A stretch of 64,000 nt of DNA from NCBI GenBank assembly GCA_026706985.1, contig JAPOXR010000003.1:124001-188000 (forward strand). Direction: 5' to 3'. A program made the translations under genes and the position numbers. The stretch is from Paracoccaceae bacterium. Its GTDB lineage: Bacteria; Pseudomonadota; Alphaproteobacteria; Rhodobacterales; Rhodobacteraceae. Positions 56,969 through 64,000 of the stretch are shown here, piece after piece; the first letter of the stretch is position 1, and each line of letters begins with the position of its first letter. The notes under the pieces are model-generated. The model was not told the DNA's origin. It ran no database searches and saw only the letters and a list, made by a program, of their open reading frames with translations.

Positions 56969-57235
56969 TCAGTTTGCATGAATCAACCAGCTCACAGAGG
57001 TTGGAAGCGTAACCGGTGGAGCTCCAATCTCGCGGATAAGATACGGTCCACGGCCAAAGCGCGATACCGCATCAGCAGCTGCACATTCAAAAGAATCAAA
57101 AATTTCGACAAGTTCTTTGTTGCGAAAAATTACCCATTTTCCAAAGTGTTCGACTTCGAGATCATTTCGCATATTTTCAAAAGCGGCGATCTCTTCATTT
57201 AAATTTGGGGGATTACAAAGAAAGGTTGACAACAT
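56969..57235 (-). CDS. Small hypothetical protein paired with the aspartyl protease
   Basis: An 88-residue protein containing EEIAAFENMRNDLEVEHFGKWVIFRNKELVEIFDSFECAAADAVSRFGRGPYLIREIG (read in parts: LEVEHFGKWVIF; AAADAVSRFGRGPYLIREIG). From memory, proteins of this pattern (a long helix, a GK-W/F-V strand and a second helix ending FGRGPYLIRxxG) are common in proteobacteria next to small aspartyl proteases; the function is unknown. The start is ATG 57235 or a TTG at 57244. Its stop overlaps nothing and the protease GTG follows at once. Confidence 0.75.
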   Translation of the reverse strand: MLSTFLCNPPNLNEEIAAFENMRNDLEVEHFGKWVIFRNKELVEIFDSFECAAADAVSRFGRGPYLIREIGAPPVTLPTSVSWLIHAN

Positions 57236-57254
57236 CGCTATCAATCCCTATATC

Positions 57255-57278
57255 TGAATCATCGGAAACGGTGATTCA
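57255..57278. repeat. Short inverted repeat before the IS1595 transposase
   Basis: TGAATCA and TGATTCA, 10 bases apart, lie 2 bases before the transposase start. It could be a hairpin that limits translation of the transposase, or part of the element's end, but the arms are only 7 bp. Confidence 0.3.
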
Positions 57279-57280
57279 CG

Positions 57281-58252
57281 ATGACCCGCCAAGCCCCCGG
57301 CAAATCGCACCGAGATGGACTGACCCTCGTTCAGATGATGGACATGTTCCCAACTGACGAGGCGGCTACAGAGTGGTTTGAAAGCGTTATCTGGCCGAAC
57401 GGTCGCCATTGCCCGAAATGTGGATCGCTGAACACCCGGAAGGCATCGCACAAGAAGATGCCCTATTGGTGCACGGACTGCCGGTCCTACTTCTCGGTCA
57501 GGACCGGAACGGCAATGCAGGCTTCCAAGGTTCCGCTCCGCAAGTGGGCCATCGCCATCTATCTTGTCATTACCTCGCTCAAATCGGTGCCATCCATGAA
57601 GCTGCAAAGGGATATTGGCGTTTCTCAGCCGACCGCCTGGTTCATGCTGCATCGTATCCGGGAAGCATGGGCTTGCGATGCGGATAACGAGCCGTTTGAC
57701 GGCCCGGTGGAGATTGATGAAACCTACATGGGCGGCAAGCGGCGCAACAAGTCCAATGCAGAGCGCAATGATCTGGACGGACGCGGTGCGGCGGACATGA
57801 CAGCGGTTGTCGGAGCCAAGTGCCGGGCATCGGGCAGGGTCGAGGCAAGGGTCGTCGTCCAGCGGACCGACAAGGCCACGCTGCAGGGCTTCGTGGACGA
57901 AGTGACCGAACCGGACACCGTGGTCTATACCGACGATGCCCGAGCCTATCAGGGCATTCCCAACCCGCACGAGACAGTGAAGCACTCGGTTTCCGAATAC
58001 GTGAATGGCATGGCCCACACCAACGGCATCGAGTCCTTCTGGTCGATGCTCAAGCGGGCGCACAAGGGGACGTTCCACAAACTGTCTCCGAAGCACCTGC
58101 AACGCTACGTCTCCGAGTTCGAGGGCAGGCACAATCACAGGCATTCAGACACCATCGACCAGATGCGTGACACTGTCGCCCGCCTCGTCGACCGCAACCT
58201 CCTGCTCCGTGACCTCATCGCCTGCAACGGGCTTTCCAACGCTGGCCGTTGA
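57281..58252 (+). CDS. IS1595-family transposase
   Basis: A 323-residue transposase with an N-terminal zinc ribbon (HCPKCGSLN ... YWCTDCRSYFSVRTG), a short helical part (GVSQPTAWFMLHRIREAW) and an ISXO2-like DDE/N domain: VEIDETYMGGKRRN (first D and E), VVYTDDARAYQGI (second D) and the motif MAHTNGIESFWSMLKR (N and E). It appears complete. I could not find inverted repeats or a target duplication around it, so the element's ends stay open. Transcribed away from the 91-residue gene. Confidence 0.9.
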   Translation: MTRQAPGKSHRDGLTLVQMMDMFPTDEAATEWFESVIWPNGRHCPKCGSLNTRKASHKKMPYWCTDCRSYFSVRTGTAMQASKVPLRKWAIAIYLVITSLKSVPSMKLQRDIGVSQPTAWFMLHRIREAWACDADNEPFDGPVEIDETYMGGKRRNKSNAERNDLDGRGAADMTAVVGAKCRASGRVEARVVVQRTDKATLQGFVDEVTEPDTVVYTDDARAYQGIPNPHETVKHSVSEYVNGMAHTNGIESFWSMLKRAHKGTFHKLSPKHLQRYVSEFEGRHNHRHSDTIDQMRDTVARLVDRNLLLRDLIACNGLSNAGR

Positions 58253-58344
58253 CGGCCTCAACGGGCGGAACAGGGCGCGGGCCAGAGCCTCGGGCGTTGC
58301 GCCCTTCAGATGGACCTTCGGGTCGAGAACCGGAACCCCGCGGG

Positions 58345-58554
58345 TCATGATGCTTTCCATTCCAATCCGGGCGCCCCTTTCTGGCACTTCGGACATTTTC
58401 GCCTCGCGGCATCACAGTTATTTGCCCCATACTTGTGGCCACAATGCCCGCACTGCATTACCCAGATGTAGACCTTGGGAAGATGTTCGGGGCGTGGATG
58501 GTATTGAGGCGACAGTTCGTGCGTCTTACAAACCAGTTTCTGACAATTTGACAT
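58345..58554 (-). CDS. Small zinc-ribbon protein
   Basis: A 69-residue protein with two CxxC pairs in VMQCGHCGHKYGANNCDAARRKCPKCQKGAPGLEW, forming a zinc ribbon (shown here in parts: QCGHCGHKYGAN; RKCPKCQKGAPGL). ATG 58554 has GGAGG five bases upstream; an in-frame TTG at 58566 is less likely. Proteins of this shape are often found near mobile elements; function unknown. It converges with the IS1595 transposase and has an inverted repeat and a possible -10 box (TATAGT) upstream. Confidence 0.72.
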   Translation of the reverse strand: MSNCQKLVCKTHELSPQYHPRPEHLPKVYIWVMQCGHCGHKYGANNCDAARRKCPKCQKGAPGLEWKAS

Positions 58555-58584
58555 GCCACCCTCCAAAACGCATTTGAACTTAAG

Positions 58585-58614
58585 ATCTGCAAGATATGTA
58601 ACTATATTGCAGAT
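58585..58614. promoter_or_regulatory. Inverted repeat upstream of the zinc-ribbon gene (candidate operator)
   Basis: ATCTGCAA and TTGCAGAT form perfect 8-bp arms with 14 bases between, 31-60 bases upstream of the zinc-ribbon ATG. The spacer reads TATAGTTACATATC on the minus strand, with a -10-like TATAGT, so the repeat flanks the likely promoter, as an autoregulatory operator would. Confidence 0.4.
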
Positions 58615-58677
58615 TGCAGAGCATAGGAGTTTCGGTTTTTACCCAGAAGGCACCCGGCAAATCCTTCCGCAAAGGTA

Positions 58678-59823
58678 TCAACCTAGTTGAACCGGTGCAA
58701 ATGCTTCCCTTTTCAAAGCCTTCATCACCAGTTTCTGAAAATGATGCACCGCATGTTCGCTCAATTCCGACTCCGCGTCATCAATGACAAAACGGCCCTG
58801 ATTGTAACCAAAGGAATTCAGACCCTTCTGAACACTTTCGCAAAGCGAAATATCCTCGGGCTGCAAAATGGATTTCTGGTAATCCATGGCTTCCATCAGC
58901 TGCGGTGATTTCAACCCGTCCGGCACAAACCAATCCTGATGCTCAATGGTCCTGCCAGGGCCAACCGGCAACATCTGCAATGTCGAAATATTGGGTTCCC
59001 CGGGATAGACCCATATCGTCAGATTTGGCCAGACAAACCATCCGGCATAGCCGAAATCGACATCACCGGTTTCAAAACTGTAAGCGGAATTCGCATCTGA
59101 CCGCGGTTTAGCGGAGCAGTGGCTTGACCAGATGCCATGTGTGCGCGACCTGTAAGTCGACATATCGCACAGGCTGACAAAGTCCTTATGCGCCGGATGG
59201 CAGTGATAACATTCGAGAAAATTATCAATCAGCACTTTCCAGTTGGCGGCAACATCGTAACTGTCCCGCTGTGCAAAGGAGAGCCCGTCCAGACGCGGAC
59301 AATAGCGGCGTATCTCCTCTTCCAGGCCGGGCACCAACTCTCTGAAAGGCGGCGTATCCATATCAAGATTTATGAAAATCAGGCCGCAGAATTCCTCGAC
59401 TCTGACTGGTTTCAGCGAAAATTCACAGGCATCGAACCCTTGCATCCGATGCGTATTGCGTGAACTCTTCAACTCGCCGTCGAGGTCATAGCTCCACGCA
59501 TGGTAAGGGCACGTGAACAGGTTTGTCCGCCCTTCTCCCTGCACCAACTCATGCCCGCGGTGACGGCAGACATTGTAGAAGGCCCGCAATTCCCTATCGC
59601 GGCCACGCACGAGAACCACACTCTGTTCGTGGATCCGGGTTTCCTTGAAACACCCTGGTTCCGGCAACTGACTGGCATGGCCGGCATACAACCAGGAGCG
59701 GTAATAGATGGCCGGTTTTTCGCGCTCGAATATCTCCGGTTCGAGATAATATTTTGCCGGAATCGTATACGACTCAGCCGCATTCTCCGAAAACGGCTTC
59801 TCCGCCGCGCCGAATTTGAGCAT
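58678..59823 (-). CDS. Rieske non-heme iron oxygenase, carnitine/glycine betaine type
   Basis: A 381-residue oxygenase alpha subunit. Rieske ligands C86, H88 (CRHRGHE) and C105, H108 (CPYHAW); mononuclear iron ligands H207 and H212 in NFLECYHCHPAH. E204 stands where classic ring hydroxylases have the bridging Asp, as in carnitine monooxygenase CntA (where it is Glu205) and in GbcA, and the residue numbers are nearly identical to CntA. Start ATG 59823 has AAGAGG five bases upstream. It follows the sarcosine oxidase genes, so demethylation of a quaternary amine such as glycine betaine is likely. No reductase partner is in view. Confidence 0.88.
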   Translation of the reverse strand: MLKFGAAEKPFSENAAESYTIPAKYYLEPEIFEREKPAIYYRSWLYAGHASQLPEPGCFKETRIHEQSVVLVRGRDRELRAFYNVCRHRGHELVQGEGRTNLFTCPYHAWSYDLDGELKSSRNTHRMQGFDACEFSLKPVRVEEFCGLIFINLDMDTPPFRELVPGLEEEIRRYCPRLDGLSFAQRDSYDVAANWKVLIDNFLECYHCHPAHKDFVSLCDMSTYRSRTHGIWSSHCSAKPRSDANSAYSFETGDVDFGYAGWFVWPNLTIWVYPGEPNISTLQMLPVGPGRTIEHQDWFVPDGLKSPQLMEAMDYQKSILQPEDISLCESVQKGLNSFGYNQGRFVIDDAESELSEHAVHHFQKLVMKALKREAFAPVQLG

Positions 59824-60003
59824 CAATGCCTCTTGACCGTTGCATCCAGCATTCGCTGAAAGGACAGATTCCGATTGTACTGTGGATGCAATTCATGCAC
59901 AAACCACATGCGGACGAAGCGCAGCCCGGAGCAAAAATCCGCGGGCCCCGTCTTCAACAATGTTTCAGGGTGCACTCATCGATCAGAGGCGCAAGCGTGG
60001 AAT

Positions 60004-60189
60004 TCAAACGCGGGTGCTGATCGTCCGCGTCCACCGCATGGATTTGCAAGCCGATATCAATTTCAAAACCGCTTTGTGAATTTTTGCCGCGGCGGCTTTG
60101 ACCAGGGCTTGTACAGCTTCCGCCTGCAGTTCCGATGCACGTTGCCTGGCGGCAAAATAGTCAATCTGTTTCGGGTTATATTCCTGCAT
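60004..60189 (-). CDS. Small alanine-rich hypothetical protein between soxG and Rieske gene
   Basis: A 61-residue protein beginning MQEYNPKQIDYFAARQRASELQAEAVQALVKAAAAKIHKA (in part: ASELQAEAVQALVKAAAAK), an amphipathic helix, followed by a basic tail. ATG 60189 has an excellent ribosome site, AAAGGAG seven bases upstream, the main evidence that it is real. It lies on the same strand between soxG and the oxygenase gene. Short helical proteins of this look are frequent in marine alphaproteobacteria; the function is unknown. Confidence 0.6.
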   Translation of the reverse strand: MQEYNPKQIDYFAARQRASELQAEAVQALVKAAAAKIHKAVLKLISACKSMRWTRTISTRV

Positions 60190-60284
60190 GATGCTCTCCT
60201 TTGCAGCCAACCATGAAGGTAGGCCGGAAAGGTGGCGGGAAAAGCCGCCAACTTCTCAATCCCGCTATGCGAAAGGAACATGGC

Positions 60285-60824
60285 TCATGCCTGGCGGGAG
60301 TGAAAATATTTAGGCGCGTTCTGCGGTGATGAGGCTCTGCACAGCCAGTCGAACATGAACTCCTCCTCGGAACGCCGGCAAATCACCCGGGCCCGGTTTT
60401 CATCAACAAGCCAGAACGCTGCCGCCAGCTGGCCAATCCGGGAGCGTCTGAAATCTCCCAAGCCGAAAGACGCGGGCGACAAGTCGGCCGGCGTGCCTTT
60501 CGCCAACACATCGCGGACATCGCCCGTGAGTTCAAATTCAGCCCGCAGCGAGGACACATCCGCGACCAGGTGATGGACCCCCTGCAGGTCAGTGACCAAC
60601 TGCCGCATTACCGCGGTGAGGTCAGCGGGCGGCAGAAAGCCGAGTAACTCATCCGGTGCCATCCATGCCAATGTCCGTTCGCCAGTGAAGATTATCTTCC
60701 CGGTCGCCGGTAATTCGCTGTCGAAGCCCCGCCGCAGCGCTTTCCGCAATGGCTCCGCGTCCAGGTCGCCACGCAGAAGCAGCATGCCCCGGTCGGGCAA
60801 TCTGCGGACCGGTCCGGTATTCAT
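60285..60824 (-). CDS. soxG: Sarcosine oxidase subunit gamma
   Basis: Smallest folded subunit of the heterotetrameric sarcosine oxidase. The 179-residue protein has the family pattern LAWMAPDELLGFLP, VADVSSLRAEFELTGD and ADLSPASFGLGDFRRSRIGQLAAAFWL (last part shown to GQL), ending in a typical FMFDWLCRASS. It follows soxA by 12 bases. Confidence 0.93.
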   Translation of the reverse strand: MNTGPVRRLPDRGMLLLRGDLDAEPLRKALRRGFDSELPATGKIIFTGERTLAWMAPDELLGFLPPADLTAVMRQLVTDLQGVHHLVADVSSLRAEFELTGDVRDVLAKGTPADLSPASFGLGDFRRSRIGQLAAAFWLVDENRARVICRRSEEEFMFDWLCRASSPQNAPKYFHSRQA

Positions 60825-60836
60825 GTCCCGCGCCCG

Positions 60837-63800
60837 TCAGCCACGCAACTGACTCCCCTCCGGATCATAAAACACCGGGCTGGTGATCCTTGCGTCCACG
60901 GTGCCCTCTTTGGTCATGAATTTCAGTGTTTTACCAATCATTTCCGGACCGTTTTCGATCAACCCCAAAGCAATTCTCCGATTAAGCACCGGAGAGTGAT
61001 AACTGGACGTCACGCGGCCGATGATATTCGGATATCCATGGCTGGATGTTCCCTCGCCAACCGCATGGCTGCCACTTTCCAATTCCGCATTCGCGTCAAC
61101 GGTCTCGATGCCGACAAATTTCCACCGCCCGGGGCGGCACAGAAATGGCCTTTCCTGCGCCCGCTTGCCGATGAAATCCTCTTTTTTCTTCGAAACAGCC
61201 CAGTCCAGTCCCAAATCCTGTGGTGTCACCGTGCCATCGGTCTCCTCGCCGATCATGATGAACCCCTTCTCGGCCCGCAGCACATGCAGTGCCTCGGTTC
61301 CGTACGGTGCCAACCCGTATGCGGCACCGGCGGAAAGCACCGATTCCCACACCGCTGGCCCATCGCTCGACGGGACTGCGATTTCATATGACAATTCCCC
61401 CGAGAACGAGATGCGGAATACCCGTGCATCGACGCCGTCCACCTGCCCATCGCTCCATGTCATAAAGGGCAAATCATCGGCACCGAACCGCATTTCACTG
61501 ACTTCTTGCAATATCTTTCTGGATTCAGGCCCGGCAATCCCGATCTGCGCGAATTGATCGGTCAGATTTGCCGTATACACCTGCCAATCCCACCATTCGC
61601 ATTGCAGCCATTCCTCCACCCAGGCGTGGATATGGTCGGCGCCACCGGTTGTTGTATGGCAAATGAAACTTGTCTCATCAATCCGCGCTACCACACCATC
61701 ATCCATCAGGAAGCCGTTTTCATTGCACATCAAACCATATCGGCAATGTCCCGGGCGCAGGGAACTCATCATGTTGGTGTAGAGCATATCCAGGAATTTC
61801 CCCGCATCCGGTCCCTTGACCAGAATTTTTCCCAACGTCGAAGCGTCGAGCAGGCCGGCGGACTGCCGCACCTGCAAGGATTCCCGATTGACAGCGTCAG
61901 ATACAGACTCGCCGTCCCGGAGGTAACAAAAGGGTCGACGCCAGTCACCGACGGGCTCCCAGAATGCGCCGTTCTTTCCGTGCCACTCATCCATCGGTGT
62001 TTTGCGCACCGGCTTGAAAAACCGGCCACGTGCGTCTCCGGCAATCGCTCCGAGGGTCACCGGGGTGTAAGGCGGGCGGAAAGTCGTCGCACGGACCTCA
62101 GCTATCTCCATGCCGAGATTCTCAGATAATATCATCAGGCCATTGATATTAGACAATTTTCCCTGGTCGGTTGCCATGCCTAAAGTGGTGAAGCGCTTGG
62201 CATGTTCCGAACTTTCAAATCCCTCGCGTACGGCCAGTTCCAGATCCGAAACCTTAACATCATTCTGAAAGTCCACCCAAATTCCTGCACGGTTTCCGGC
62301 GCTGACTCCGCTCGGAGTCAGACACAGCGCGTCCGGCCTCCCCTGCACCTCTCCGGCAAGCATGGGAGCCGTGCTCCCACCTTTGTGGCCGATGCTATTC
62401 AGAGCGCTGGAAGCCATGGCCAGCGCATTCTCAGTGATCCGGTCGGCTGTCATTACTCCCGCCGCAGCTCCGCACACATAGGCAAGTGCATCTCCGGCGG
62501 CATCAATCGGCGGACAGCCGGGATCCGGTCTGTAGGCAGCCACATCCCGGTTCCAGATCTGCTTTCCACCGCAATGCGACCATAAATGTGCCGCCGGTGA
62601 CCATCCCCCCGACATCGCAACGGCCTCGCATTCGATCTCCTCCAACACCGCACCTTCGCCAGCCTGAGAACAAATTCTGACACCCCTGACCCGGCCCCTT
62701 CCCTTGATCGAGGCAATGGCGCGACCACACTCCACGCGGATGTGCAACTGGCGCGCACGATCCGGTAACTCGCCTTCCGCGGTGGCACGCGAATCCAGAA
62801 TCACCGGCACACTCAGCCCTGCCTCGGCCAATGTGATCGCGGTCCTGTAGGCGTCGTCGTTATTGACTGCGAGAACCGTACGATCGCCGACGGAAACGCC
62901 GTAATTCACAGCGTAGTCACGTACCGCTGATGCCAGCATCACACCGGGAAGGTCATTTCCCTGAAAGCAAAGCGGTCGCTCAAGCGCGCCTGTCGCCAGG
63001 ACAAAGCGCCGTGCCCTAATGCGCCAGATACGCTGTCGAACCCGATCCTGAGACGGGCAGTGATCGGAGACACGCTCGACAGCCAGAGCGAATCCATGGT
63101 CATACATCCCCACCAGCGTTGTCCGGTTGAGCAAGTGAATATTCTTATCCTGGCACAGCCCGGCAACTGTGGCTGCGACCCATGCGTCAGCCGGCTCGTT
63201 GTCAATCTGTGGCAGTTCCACCGGCGCACGGCCGCCCCAATGCGGCATTTGCTCAATCAGCAAAGTCCGTGCGCCCGATTCAGCTGCCGCCTGCGCCGCC
63301 ACCAATCCGGCAATACCTCCGCCGACAATCACCAGATCAACCGACAAGTTAAAATGCTCGTAATGGTCCGGATCAGCTTCGCCGGGTGCCCGACCAAGCC
63401 CGGCGGCCCGTCGAATAACAGGTTCATACAGCCGTTTCCAAGCCTGCTGCGGGCGCATGAAGGTCTTGTAATAGAAACCGGCAGGCAGAAACCGCGACAC
63501 CCATCCCGCCGCAGCTCCAAAGTCAGCCTCAAGCGTGGGCCAGTGATTCTGCGATACCGCCACCATGCCTTCATATAACTCGGTCATGGTGGCTTGCCGG
63601 TTGGGCTCCAACCGGTCACCGGAGCCGAGCGTCACCAGTGCATTCGGCTCTTCCGGGCCAGATGCGACAATTCCTCTGCGCCGGTGATATTTGAACGAAC
63701 GCCCGACCAGCACCTGGCCGCCGGCAAGCAGTGCCGATGCCAGACTATCCCCGGCGAAGCCTGCCATTCTATTGCCATTGAAGCGAAAACCGAGCTTCCG

Positions 63801-63851
63801 ACGCCGGTCAATCAACCTGCCTCCCGATGCAAGACGGGTGCTCACACTCAT
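60837..63851 (-). CDS. soxA: Sarcosine oxidase subunit alpha
   Basis: The 1,004-residue alpha subunit oxidatively demethylates sarcosine to glycine with tetrahydrofolate as acceptor. Order: N-terminal ferredoxin-like part (ALLAGGQVLVGRSFKYHRRRG), an NAD-binding domain (VGGGIAGLVAAQAAAESG), and a C-terminal GcvT/aminomethyltransferase half for folate (LLDASTLGKILVKGPDAGKFLDMLYTN, in part; GLDWAVSKKKEDFIGK). The ATG at 63851 has AGGAGG only two bases away; the GTG at 63845 (MSTRLASGG) has it at eight bases and may be the true start. Confidence 0.95.
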   Translation of the reverse strand: MSVSTRLASGGRLIDRRRKLGFRFNGNRMAGFAGDSLASALLAGGQVLVGRSFKYHRRRGIVASGPEEPNALVTLGSGDRLEPNRQATMTELYEGMVAVSQNHWPTLEADFGAAAGWVSRFLPAGFYYKTFMRPQQAWKRLYEPVIRRAAGLGRAPGEADPDHYEHFNLSVDLVIVGGGIAGLVAAQAAAESGARTLLIEQMPHWGGRAPVELPQIDNEPADAWVAATVAGLCQDKNIHLLNRTTLVGMYDHGFALAVERVSDHCPSQDRVRQRIWRIRARRFVLATGALERPLCFQGNDLPGVMLASAVRDYAVNYGVSVGDRTVLAVNNDDAYRTAITLAEAGLSVPVILDSRATAEGELPDRARQLHIRVECGRAIASIKGRGRVRGVRICSQAGEGAVLEEIECEAVAMSGGWSPAAHLWSHCGGKQIWNRDVAAYRPDPGCPPIDAAGDALAYVCGAAAGVMTADRITENALAMASSALNSIGHKGGSTAPMLAGEVQGRPDALCLTPSGVSAGNRAGIWVDFQNDVKVSDLELAVREGFESSEHAKRFTTLGMATDQGKLSNINGLMILSENLGMEIAEVRATTFRPPYTPVTLGAIAGDARGRFFKPVRKTPMDEWHGKNGAFWEPVGDWRRPFCYLRDGESVSDAVNRESLQVRQSAGLLDASTLGKILVKGPDAGKFLDMLYTNMMSSLRPGHCRYGLMCNENGFLMDDGVVARIDETSFICHTTTGGADHIHAWVEEWLQCEWWDWQVYTANLTDQFAQIGIAGPESRKILQEVSEMRFGADDLPFMTWSDGQVDGVDARVFRISFSGELSYEIAVPSSDGPAVWESVLSAGAAYGLAPYGTEALHVLRAEKGFIMIGEETDGTVTPQDLGLDWAVSKKKEDFIGKRAQERPFLCRPGRWKFVGIETVDANAELESGSHAVGEGTSSHGYPNIIGRVTSSYHSPVLNRRIALGLIENGPEMIGKTLKFMTKEGTVDARITSPVFYDPEGSQLRG

Positions 63852-63924
63852 TCCCTCCTGTCGAACTTCCAGTCAGTCGAACTCAATCCGGGTGGAAACC
63901 ACAAAATCGCTGCGCAGCCCTACG

Positions 63925-64000
63925 CTATCCGGCGCGCCGCGAATTAACCGCTTTCTGAATCGGCCTGGGCGGCTCGAGTGTCTGCGCCGGGTAAGTGCCG
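63925..64000 (-). CDS. soxD: Sarcosine oxidase subunit delta, C-terminus only
   Basis: The last 24 codons of a gene that enters from the right edge. It ends GTYPAQTLEPPRPIQKAVNS plus RRAG and a TAG at 63925. The AYPAQ-type ending and the place directly before soxA fit soxD in the usual soxB-soxD-soxA-soxG order. Only a short piece is seen, so the call rests mainly on context. Confidence 0.75.
   Translation of the reverse strand, partial: GTYPAQTLEPPRPIQKAVNSRRAG

Noticed and set aside
57281-58252. Exact ends of the IS1595-type element
   Set aside because: I searched about 100 bases on the left and 400 on the right and found no convincing inverted repeats or direct duplication.

Overview
The window comes from an alphaproteobacterium, probably close to the Rhodobacterales. 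The signs are gene order and protein types: a nuo operon with a small two-helix membrane gene between nuoE and nuoF and a NuoG without the N7 cluster ligands; the order yceD-rpmF-plsX-fabH-ihfA-merR; the order dgt-argS-SPOR-nagZ-scpA-scpB; a DksA with one cysteine left in each zinc-finger pair; and a double-domain dCTP deaminase. The DNA is moderately GC-rich and tightly packed, with many ATGA overlaps.

Layout. 1-6300 (minus): respiratory complex I, nuoA-B-C-D-E-small membrane protein-F-G, with nuoG cut by the window edge. 6549-7307: N-formylglutamate amidohydrolase. 7457-12776: a partner-switching signalling module (STAS antagonist; facing it, receiver-PP2C phosphatase, RsbW-type kinase, periplasmic ligand-binding protein, HAMP histidine kinase). 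12973-18425: circularly permuted ATP-grasp and alpha-E proteins, then glnE. 18427-25887 (minus): leucine/isovalerate degradation (ivd, mccB, mccA, mvaB, a beta-keto acid cleavage enzyme, enoyl-CoA hydratase). 25983-31053: gph, glmU-glmS and an aminotransferase. 31107-33854: DUF805, a GOLPH3-like protein, moaA and msrB. 34306-38285: bamE facing yceD-rpmF-plsX-fabH-ihfA-merR. 38338-39532: tRNA-Pro and dCTP deaminase. 39521-45601 (minus): scpB, scpA, nagZ, SPOR protein, argS, dgt. 45684-46806: erpA and xth.

From about 46800 the content is accessory: an FAD monooxygenase, a gene remnant, a VapC/FitB toxin with a frameshifted antitoxin, dksA with a tiny membrane protein, a GH2 glycosidase divergent from dgoK-dgoA, and an M48 protease. 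Next is a mobile region in which an IS256-type element (27-bp inverted repeats, 9-bp target duplication) splits a retropepsin-like protease gene, followed by an IS1595-type transposase and a zinc-ribbon gene. The right end (58678-64000, minus) holds a Rieske oxygenase with carnitine/betaine-type residues and sarcosine oxidase genes soxG, soxA and the end of soxD.

The best leads for something under-described are the paired small protein and retropepsin-like protease, with a perfectly reconstructable IS insertion, and the partner-switching module carrying its own periplasmic binding protein.
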